A stretch of 64,000 nucleotides of DNA, taken from positions 62,001-126,000 of the forward strand of contig NZ_MLCL01000086.1 in NCBI RefSeq assembly GCF_001942625.1. The letters run 5' to 3'. The notes under the pieces are model-generated. The model saw nothing but the letters and a program-made list of their open reading frames with translations, searched no databases and was not told the DNA's origin. This stretch comes from Mycobacterium syngnathidarum (GTDB lineage: Bacteria; Actinomycetota; Actinomycetes; Mycobacteriales; Mycobacteriaceae). Both the position numbers and the translations under genes were made by a program. Shown in pieces: positions 58,261 to 64,000 of this stretch (within the stretch, counting starts at the first letter, position 1; the number at the start of each line of letters is the position of its first letter).

Positions 58261-59178
58261 GTGCGCTACAGCATCACCTACCCGATGCACACCCACCCGT
58301 ATCACCCGGATCTGGTGAGTGGCAGCGGAGTTGCGGCGATGGCCGCTGCGGCCGAAGCAGCGGGATTCGACGGGTTCGGATTCACCGATCATCCGGCTCC
58401 GTCCCAGCGCTGGCTCGATGCTGGTGGGCACGATGCGCTGGACCCGTTCGTGGCCATGGCTTTTGCTGCGGCGCACACCACGACCTTGCGCTTGGTACCC
58501 AACATCGTGGTGTTGCCGTACCGGAATCCCTTCGTGGTGGCCAAATCCGGTGCCAGCTTGGACCTGCTGTCGGGTGGCCGGTTCACGCTGGCGGTCGGGG
58601 TCGGTTACCTCAAGCGCGAATTCGCCGCGCTCGGGGTGTCCTATGACGAGCGTGCGGCACTGTTCGATGAGGCGCTCGAGGTGATCCGCGGTATCTGGAC
58701 CACCGACGACTACACCTTCGAAGGCACGAGATTCAGTGCCCGCGGTATCACCGCACATCCCAGGCCTGCGGCCACTCCGCATCCGCCGATCTGGATCGGT
58801 GGCAACACGTCCGCGGCCCGCGCTCGGGTGGTCAAGCACGGCGACGGGTGGTGCCCGTTCGCCGCGCCGCCGGGCCTGGCGAAGACCGCGGGCACCGCTG
58901 CCATCGATTCGCTGGACGCATTGGCCGTCGGTATCGAGGACCTGCGGGTGCGGCTGGCCACGGCCGGTCGGGATCCGGACGGAATCGACATCGTGTTCAA
59001 CAACTTCGAGGGGGGTAACCCCGGCAGCGACGACTTCAACGCCGATGCGTACCTGGCCGGTGTGGACAAACTGTCCGCGCTCGGGGTGACTTGGCTGCAC
59101 GTCACCCTGCCCGGCGACAGTCTTGTTCACGCACTGGAGACCACCGAGAAATTCGGTAAGACGGTGATCGCCGCTTGA
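58261..59178 (+). CDS. LLM-class F420-dependent oxidoreductase
   Basis: 305 residues from GTG 58261. FGFTDHPAPSQRWLDAGGHD, LVPNIVVLPYRNPFVVAKS and LSGGRFTLAVGVGYLKREFAA match the F420-dependent TIGR03619-type family. HPPIWIGGNTSAARARVVKHGDGW is the other conserved part. It may reduce an enone/ketone or oxidise an alcohol formed by the P450. Last gene of its operon; a long hairpin follows at 59186. Confidence 0.9.
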   Translation: MRYSITYPMHTHPYHPDLVSGSGVAAMAAAAEAAGFDGFGFTDHPAPSQRWLDAGGHDALDPFVAMAFAAAHTTTLRLVPNIVVLPYRNPFVVAKSGASLDLLSGGRFTLAVGVGYLKREFAALGVSYDERAALFDEALEVIRGIWTTDDYTFEGTRFSARGITAHPRPAATPHPPIWIGGNTSAARARVVKHGDGWCPFAAPPGLAKTAGTAAIDSLDALAVGIEDLRVRLATAGRDPDGIDIVFNNFEGGNPGSDDFNADAYLAGVDKLSALGVTWLHVTLPGDSLVHALETTEKFGKTVIAA

Positions 59179-59185
59179 CCTCGTT

Positions 59186-59240
59186 GATTCTGCGGTGAGG
59201 GCGTCGCGTTCTCGCACCTTTGCGCCCTCTGCGCAGCATC
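59186..59240. terminator. Long hairpin between convergent genes
   Basis: CTGCG (59190-59194) and GAGGGCG (59197-59203) pair with CGCCCTC (59223-59229) and CGCAG (59232-59236); GAT/ATC extend the ends. Loop of 19 nt. It lies between the LLM stop and the stop of the convergent hydrolase, so it could end transcripts in both directions. Confidence 0.7.
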
Positions 59241-59246
59241 GAAGGT

Positions 59247-60023
59247 TTAGGCCGGGGTCAGGGCTGCGATCGGCTTGGTGGTCGTGGCGTGCACCAGCAG
59301 TTCGGCCAACTCGCGCGGCCGGCTCAGAAACGGCGAGTGCGACGCATCGATGGTCAGCTGATCGACCCCGAGGCGCTGGGTGACCGTGTCGGCCAGCCAG
59401 CGCGGCATCGAGCGGTCCTGAAGGCAGCGGATGAAGCTGCGGGGCAGATCGGCCGCCCAAAACTGAGGCACCGACACCGGCGTCACCGTGGTGTCACCGA
59501 ACCGCTCCGGTCCGAGACGATCGAAAGCCCAACGGGCCGTTGCCTCGTCGCAGTCGTGGTAGAAGTAGCGCCAGGCCCCGTCGAAGTCGGCGAAGTGCAT
59601 CGCGCCTTCCTCGTCGAAACGCAGGTAGCCCAGCATGTCACCGACGTCGGCATCAAAACCGGCGTCCAACTCGACCGGGCCGTTCGCGGCCGAGCGCATG
59701 GCCATGGCTTCGGGATAGGTCCGCCCCTCCCTGGGGAGCGCGGCGGCCAGATACACGATGTGGCGCACCAGTTCCGGGGCGGCGTCGGCAGCCAGCGTGG
59801 CGTCGAATCCGCCACCGGAATGTCCTACCAACACATCTCCGGACTGCATGACGTCGACGATTGCGGCGCGTCGGTTGGCCAGCGTGGATTCCTCGGCAAA
59901 CCGGACACCATGCCCGGGAAGGTCCACCGCGACGGCGTCATGACCCAGATTTCGCAATTCGGCGATGGTGCGCTCCCAGCACCAGGCCGCATGAAAACCG
60001 CCGTGCACGAAGACAAATCGCAT
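59247..60023 (-). CDS. Alpha/beta hydrolase (methylesterase/hydroxynitrile-lyase type)
   Basis: 258 residues. FVFVHGGFHAAWCWERTIAEL at the N-terminus, the nucleophile Ser in VLVGHSGGGFDATLAAD and the His in IDASHSPFLSRPRELAELL give the plant methylesterase/hydroxynitrile lyase-type arrangement. Probably an esterase for a small ester or lactone. It is 9 bp after the ferredoxin stop and belongs to the P450-ferredoxin operon that starts at 61435. Confidence 0.9.
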   Translation of the reverse strand: MRFVFVHGGFHAAWCWERTIAELRNLGHDAVAVDLPGHGVRFAEESTLANRRAAIVDVMQSGDVLVGHSGGGFDATLAADAAPELVRHIVYLAAALPREGRTYPEAMAMRSAANGPVELDAGFDADVGDMLGYLRFDEEGAMHFADFDGAWRYFYHDCDEATARWAFDRLGPERFGDTTVTPVSVPQFWAADLPRSFIRCLQDRSMPRWLADTVTQRLGVDQLTIDASHSPFLSRPRELAELLVHATTTKPIAALTPA

Positions 60024-60032
60024 TCGCAGCGA

Positions 60033-60233
60033 CTATTCTTCCTCGATCGAGATCGCCTGGCGGGGGCACTGTCTGACGGCTTCGCGAACCTGGGCCTCGT
60101 TCTCCGGCGTCACTTCTTCTTGCAGGACGTGCAGGTAGTCCTGATCGTCGAGGTCGAAGACCTCAGGGGTGATCCCCATACATACTGCATTGCTCTCGCA
60201 GATCTCGAAGTCGACGTGAATCTTCTTGCTCAT
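60033..60233 (-). CDS. Single-cluster ferredoxin with Asn at the variable position
   Basis: 66 residues from ATG 60233, ATGA overlap with the P450 stop. Ligand cysteines C12, C18 and C56 (QCP); variable cluster residue N15 (CESNAVC). The partner is evidently the P450 just upstream. It is the third ferredoxin in the window, each with a different residue (Ser, His, Asn) at this position. Confidence 0.93.
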   Translation of the reverse strand: MSKKIHVDFEICESNAVCMGITPEVFDLDDQDYLHVLQEEVTPENEAQVREAVRQCPRQAISIEEE

Positions 60234-61435
60234 CACCGCAACACCCGGACCGGAACATTGGAGTATCCCGCCACATTCTGCATCTGAACCCGTTGCAGCT
60301 GATCCCATTTCACCTCGTAGCGGGGCATGAAGTCGAGCAGCTTCTCCAAGGCGACGGCGCTCTCCATTCGGGCCAGTGCGGCCCCTAGACAGCTGTGGAT
60401 GCCGTAGCCGAGGCCCAGGTTCTGTGCCTCCGTGCGATCACGATCGATGTCGAACGTGTCGGCATCGGTGAACGCGTCGGGATCCCGGTTGGCCGCCGCA
60501 CTGATCAGGAACACCGGCTTACCTGCCGGAATGGTGCCGCTGGGCACATGGGCTTCCTTGAGGGTGTAGCGGACGTTGTACTGCACCGGGCCCTCGTAGC
60601 GCAGCAGTTCCTCGACTGCGGCCGGGATCTTCCCACGGTCGTCGAGCAGTTTCTGCCACTGTTCGGGGTTGCGGGCGAAGAGCACCACCGCGGTACCGAC
60701 CAGCTTGGTGACGGTCTCCGCACCGGCGCCACCGAGAAGCGTGGCGAATCCGGTGATCTCGATGTCGTCCAGACTGCGCATCTGGCCGTCCTCGCCGGGG
60801 ATCTCCGCAGCGATCAGCCGGCTGATCATGTCATCCTGCGGGTTCTCCCGGCGCTTCTGCACCAAACCGTAGTAGTAGATGCCGGTGTCGATGTTGGCCT
60901 GCATACCGGCCTCGGAGGTGCCGATCTGACCGGGCTCACGGGACAGGCTGGTGTCGATCCAGTGCCGCACCATCTGGCGGTACTCGGGCTCCACTCCGGC
61001 CATCCGGGTGATGACCTCGACCGGGAACGGGCCCGAGAAATCCTGCACCACATCGAATTCGTCGGAGTCGATCTTCCCGAGGAAGTGCTCGATCTGCTCG
61101 ACGACGGTGTCGCGCTGGGACTGGATCATGCGCGGGGTGAACGCCTTGTTGAGCAGGCTGCGCATGTGTCGGTGATCCGGTGGGTCCATGAAGATGATCG
61201 ACTTCTGTGGCGGCTCGTCGCTCTGCACCATGGCCAGGTCGCAGCCGCGCGTCGAGGAAAATGCCTCATGGTCCTTCAGCGCCGCTGACACGTCCTCATG
61301 CCTGGTCAGCGCATAGAAGTCGGAGTCTTCGTTGTAGTACAGCGGCGCGTCCTGGCGCATCCTCCGGTACATGTCGAACGGGTTGTTGAAGAACTCCTCG
61401 GAGAACGGATCGAAAATCACCTGGGCCTTGGTCAT
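60233..61435 (-). CDS. Cytochrome P450
   Basis: 400 residues. I-helix LLGGAGAETVTKLVG (Ala-Glu-Thr instead of the common Glu-Thr-Thr), ExxR EELLRYEG, and heme loop LGYGIHSCLG with C349, where the usual first Phe is Leu. The N-terminus FDPFSEEFFNNPFDMYRRMR resembles the P450 at 50561. Followed by its ferredoxin and an esterase. The inverted repeat at 61502 in its leader is a likely operator. Confidence 0.93.
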   Translation of the reverse strand: MTKAQVIFDPFSEEFFNNPFDMYRRMRQDAPLYYNEDSDFYALTRHEDVSAALKDHEAFSSTRGCDLAMVQSDEPPQKSIIFMDPPDHRHMRSLLNKAFTPRMIQSQRDTVVEQIEHFLGKIDSDEFDVVQDFSGPFPVEVITRMAGVEPEYRQMVRHWIDTSLSREPGQIGTSEAGMQANIDTGIYYYGLVQKRRENPQDDMISRLIAAEIPGEDGQMRSLDDIEITGFATLLGGAGAETVTKLVGTAVVLFARNPEQWQKLLDDRGKIPAAVEELLRYEGPVQYNVRYTLKEAHVPSGTIPAGKPVFLISAAANRDPDAFTDADTFDIDRDRTEAQNLGLGYGIHSCLGAALARMESAVALEKLLDFMPRYEVKWDQLQRVQMQNVAGYSNVPVRVLR

Positions 61436-61501
61436 TGGCTGGCTCCTCCTTCGCGGCGGGCTGGGCCGGAAGTGCTGTGACGCGTTACGGGAAACTGTTG
61501 A

Positions 61502-61518
61502 ACTGTAACGCTAACAGT
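61502..61518. promoter_or_regulatory. Palindrome upstream of the P450 operon
   Basis: ACTGTAACGCTAACAGT has ACTGT/ACAGT arms plus inner A/T matches; a second palindrome GTGACGCGTTAC lies at 61479-61490. Both are in the 148-bp gap before the P450 start at 61435. Candidate operator for an unknown regulator. Confidence 0.55.
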
Positions 61519-61583
61519 AATCCTTTTGGGTGTGTTTGAAAAGCACAAAATGGGTGCTGATCAGGTCGTGACGTCCGGCTGCG

Positions 61584-62372
61584 TCACTTGATCGCGGCGT
61601 CGAGCAGGTCCTCGAGTCGGCCGAGGTCACTGTCAAGTTCAGATGCAGTTCTGCGGACCACGGCCACGTCCTTGCCGATGAACTCGCCGACCCGCGCGAT
61701 GAAGGCGTCGGCCGAGCCGGTGGCGGCGATGCCGCCCAGCGCGCGACTGGCCGCGCTGCCGTGCGTGAGTGCGGTCAGCAGCGTCGCCTCGTCGATGCCC
61801 AGTCGATCGCCCAGGCGCACGCCCTCGGCGACGGCGCCGATCTGTGCGGCGAACAATGCGTTGTTCACCAGCTTCACCCGCTGCCCGGAGCCGACGGGAC
61901 CGACGTGCAGCACCGGATCGGCGTAGGCGCTCATTGCTTCGCGGGCGCGGGTCACCGCGTCCTCGGGGCCTCCCGCGAACACCGTGACCGTCCCGGCCGC
62001 GATGTCATGCGGCCCACCGCTGACCGGGGCGTCGACGACGGCGATGCCGCGTGCGGATGCACGCGCTGCGAGGGCTTCGGCCGTGCGGGGGCTGCCGGTG
62101 GTGTGCAGCACGAGCACCGAGCCTTCGGCCATCTCGTCGATCAGATCCGGACACAGGTCACGCACCTGCTCGTCGGTGAACACACAGACGATCGTTACGT
62201 CGGCACCCTCGACTGCCTCACGCGGCGAGCTCACCGGCTCAGCGCCGAGGTCAGCTACCGCAGTGCGCTTTTCGTCGTCACGGCCCAACGCCCGTACCTG
62301 GTGTCCTGCGGTGCTCAGCCGGCGCACCATCGGTGCGCCCATGCGGCCCGCGCCAATGAAGCCGACGCGCAT
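61584..62372 (-). CDS. NAD-dependent beta-hydroxyacid dehydrogenase (HIBADH family)
   Basis: 262 residues. RVGFIGAGRMGAPMVRRL is the NAD loop, VVDAPVSGGPHDIAAGT the substrate loop, and the catalytic Lys is in GSGQRVKLVNNALF. It belongs to the 3-hydroxyisobutyrate/tartronate-semialdehyde reductase family. It overlaps the stop of a paralogue (62372-63190) by 1 bp. The pair probably arose by duplication and may act on two related hydroxy acids or form a heteromer. Confidence 0.92.
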   Translation of the reverse strand: MRVGFIGAGRMGAPMVRRLSTAGHQVRALGRDDEKRTAVADLGAEPVSSPREAVEGADVTIVCVFTDEQVRDLCPDLIDEMAEGSVLVLHTTGSPRTAEALAARASARGIAVVDAPVSGGPHDIAAGTVTVFAGGPEDAVTRAREAMSAYADPVLHVGPVGSGQRVKLVNNALFAAQIGAVAEGVRLGDRLGIDEATLLTALTHGSAASRALGGIAATGSADAFIARVGEFIGKDVAVVRRTASELDSDLGRLEDLLDAAIK

Positions 62373-63190
62373 CAGCGTGGATGGTTCATGATGGCCAGGG
62401 CATTGTCCGCGGCATCAAACACGGCCCCCTGCGGGGCTGAAGCGTTGTCGGCCAAGCTGGCGGCATGCCGGCAGTCCTTCTGCAGCAGTGCCCCGGCGAT
62501 CGGCGCCAAGTTGTCCAACGTGCCGCCGAACATGGCGATGCTGTTGAGCGCCTTGCTGGTAGCCGAACCGCGCGTGACCACCTCGCACAGTGCCTGACGT
62601 GGAACTCCCAGTGCTTCACCGAGTTCCAGTGCGCTCATGGCGGCACCCAGGTTGGCGCTGAACAACAGGTTGTTCAGGATCTTGGCGACCTGGCCGGCGC
62701 CGACACCACCGAGATGCACGATCGGGTCTGCATAGGTGGCGAACACCGGACGCACCCGCTCGACGACTTCCTCGTCGCCACCGACCATCACCAGCAAGGT
62801 GCCGGCGGATGCGGCTGGCTCGCCGCCACTCACCGGGGCGTCGATGACGGTAACCCCTTGTTTTGCAGCCTGTTCGGCCAGCTCCCGACAGGTGTCAGGG
62901 TGCACGGTGGAGTGGATGGCGATGATGCCACCAGGGGCCAGGCCGGCCAGCACGCCGGTCTCGCCGTCGAGCACCTGGCGGACGTCGTCGTCCCCGACCA
63001 CGCACAGGCAGACGAGGTCGCTGGCGGCAGCCAGCTCGGCGGGAGAGCCTGCCGTCTTGGCCGCGGTGTCGGCGTAGGGCTCCAGGGATGCCGGACGCCG
63101 GGCCCACAGGGTGGTCTCGAAGCCACCTTCGATGATCCGTCGGGCCATCGGCGCCCCCTGGCTGCCCAGCCCGATAAATCCGACTCGCAT
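62372..63190 (-). CDS. NAD-dependent beta-hydroxyacid dehydrogenase (HIBADH family)
   Basis: 272 residues from ATG 63190; a TTG one codon upstream is possible. RVGFIGLGSQGAPMARRII is the NAD loop, VIDAPVSGGEPAASAGT the substrate loop and the Lys is in GAGQVAKILNNLLF. All catalytic elements are intact, as in its downstream paralogue. The start overlaps the stop of the hydrolase gene (ATGA). Candidate reactions include oxidation of 3-hydroxyisobutyrate or reduction of a semialdehyde. Confidence 0.92.
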   Translation of the reverse strand: MRVGFIGLGSQGAPMARRIIEGGFETTLWARRPASLEPYADTAAKTAGSPAELAAASDLVCLCVVGDDDVRQVLDGETGVLAGLAPGGIIAIHSTVHPDTCRELAEQAAKQGVTVIDAPVSGGEPAASAGTLLVMVGGDEEVVERVRPVFATYADPIVHLGGVGAGQVAKILNNLLFSANLGAAMSALELGEALGVPRQALCEVVTRGSATSKALNSIAMFGGTLDNLAPIAGALLQKDCRHAASLADNASAPQGAVFDAADNALAIMNHPR

Positions 63191-64000
63191 CAACCTGCCT
63201 CCACTTCCACATCGGTTTTCACGGTCTCGTGCCCGCGGTCAGCCACGCATTCGTCGGCGAACGACAGCACTGCGCGGTGGTAGCTCGCGGCGGACAGGCC
63301 CACGCTGAGGTTGTGCCCGCTTTCGGCGAGCTCACCGGTCTGTACCCGCGGTGCGGCGGTGAACATCGCGGCGATCTCGGCCAATGCCTCGGCGTCGGAT
63401 TCCCACACGTTCTCGAACTCGCCGGCGAGGAACTGCACGGGCACTTTGGTCTGTCCGGCCAAGGCCGGAAACTCTTGGCGTGACCAGGTTTTGACGACAT
63501 CTCCCTCGTATGCGGTGCCACCCGCGGACAACCCGGCGCCGATCACATCGGACGGGTAGAGCCGGGCCGGCTCCCACAGCAGTTCGCGCAGACCGCGCGG
63601 CCGGTTCACGGGTGAGGCGTCCTTCAGCAGCTGTTGCGCAGCCGGATGGTAGCGGCGGCCGGTGCCGGCCAGCGACACGCCGAGTACCTCGGGCCGGTGT
63701 ACGGCCAGGTGCAGGGCCAGTTCGCAGCCCATCGAATGGCCCAGGACGAACAGTTCTCCAGCGCCGGCGATGCGCTGAATTGCGCCGAACGCCAATGCGC
63801 CCCGCTGATCGGGGTGCACCATGGCGTCCGGGTAGGCGGCCGACGCACCGTAACCGGGACGATCCAGCGCGATCACGGTGTATCCGTGGTCGACCGCGAG
63901 ACGCAGCAGCGAGAGTTCCGGATGGCCGGGGCAGTCGAAGTACGCCGATGTGGTGGCCCCGCCGTGCAATGCGACGACAATGGCGCGCGGGTCAGGGGCC
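63190..64000 (-). CDS. Alpha/beta hydrolase (N-terminus outside window)
   Basis: The frame is open to the right edge, so the start is missing; about 269 residues are visible. IVVALHGGATTSAYF is the oxyanion loop (the apparent start inside it is a TTG and not genuine), the nucleophile Ser is in LFVLGHSMGCELALHLA, and the His is near the end in ELAESGHNLSVGL. It is an esterase- or lyase-type hydrolase that leads a three-gene block with two HIBADH-type dehydrogenases. Substrate unknown. Confidence 0.9.
   Translation of the reverse strand, partial: APDPRAIVVALHGGATTSAYFDCPGHPELSLLRLAVDHGYTVIALDRPGYGASAAYPDAMVHPDQRGALAFGAIQRIAGAGELFVLGHSMGCELALHLAVHRPEVLGVSLAGTGRRYHPAAQQLLKDASPVNRPRGLRELLWEPARLYPSDVIGAGLSAGGTAYEGDVVKTWSRQEFPALAGQTKVPVQFLAGEFENVWESDAEALAEIAAMFTAAPRVQTGELAESGHNLSVGLSAASYHRAVLSFADECVADRGHETVKTDVEVEAG

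Noticed and set aside
59197..59213. GAGGGC...GTTCTC as a member of the GAGAAT box
   Set aside because: Too many mismatches and it is part of a terminator-like hairpin between convergent genes.
58162..59460. Minus-strand frame of about 432 codons across the LLM gene
   Set aside because: Spans a real LLM gene and a terminator hairpin; no recognisable protein.

Overview
The window reads as a piece of a high-GC actinobacterial chromosome, most likely a fast-growing mycobacterium (Mycolicibacterium-like). The grounds are frequent GTG/TTG starts, ATGA-type overlaps, large numbers of FadE-type acyl-CoA dehydrogenases (ACADs), SDRs, P450s paired with single-cluster ferredoxins, LLM-type flavin/F420 enzymes, a membrane-anchored Rv1318c/Rv3645-type cyclase and a mycofactocin-type SDR. 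There are about 65 protein genes and very little non-coding DNA. I see no tRNA, rRNA, IS element or CRISPR array. The assignment to genus is inference from gene content, not from a marker gene.

Layout. (1) 1-6193: the end of a heteromeric ACAD pair, a hydratase, two SDRs on the other strand, then a thiolase coupled to a MeaB-like GTPase. (2) 6213-19360: an IclR regulator with a KstD-like flavoprotein on the minus strand, divergent from a long plus-strand operon that encodes a meta-cleavage route (hydrolase, MhpA-like hydroxylase, MhpB-like extradiol dioxygenase, second KstD-like dehydrogenase, LLM oxygenase, SDR, cyclase-family hydrolase, FMN reductase, hydrolase, SDR). (3) 19434-28552: a TetR-led operon with ferredoxin, P450, amidohydrolase, two M24 proteins, crotonase and a fused CoA-transferase. 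(4) 28560-35177: single genes including a kinase-like protein, a mycofactocin-type SDR, a TetR divergent from a crotonase, and an adenylate cyclase. (5) 35246-41084 (minus): carboxymuconolactone decarboxylase, Rieske oxygenase, amidohydrolase, NTF2-fold protein and an ACAD pair; divergent from 41322-48225 (plus): amidohydrolase, ACAD, SDR, CoA-transferase, thiolase, ACAD. (6) 48280-52251: TetR with its operator, a DUF559 nuclease gene bracketed by two identical 60-bp hairpin repeats, and a P450. (7) 52211-61435: a TetR-ACAD-kinase-oxidoreductase operon and two P450-ferredoxin operons. (8) 61584-64000: two beta-hydroxyacid dehydrogenases and a truncated hydrolase.

Together the genes look like a peripheral catabolic island for one or more alicyclic/aromatic or isoprenoid-like acids: P450s and a Rieske oxygenase hydroxylate, SDRs oxidise alcohols, KstD-like flavoproteins desaturate or aromatise a ring, MhpA/MhpB/hydrolases open it, and CoA-transferases plus ACAD/crotonase/thiolase sets finish by beta-oxidation. 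The substrate cannot be read from sequence.

The strongest new signal is regulatory. A 15-bp palindrome, consensus GAGAAT-N3-ATTCTC, recurs in the control regions of at least five transcription units across the window (perfect at 4101, 8681 and 32746; imperfect at 31673, 31953, 41129, 41263, 56335, 56423). The perfect copy at 32746 covers a sigma-70-like -10 element and lies between a TetR gene and the crotonase it diverges from, which makes that TetR the best candidate for a local master repressor. Four other regulator or P450 operons carry their own, unrelated inverted repeats.
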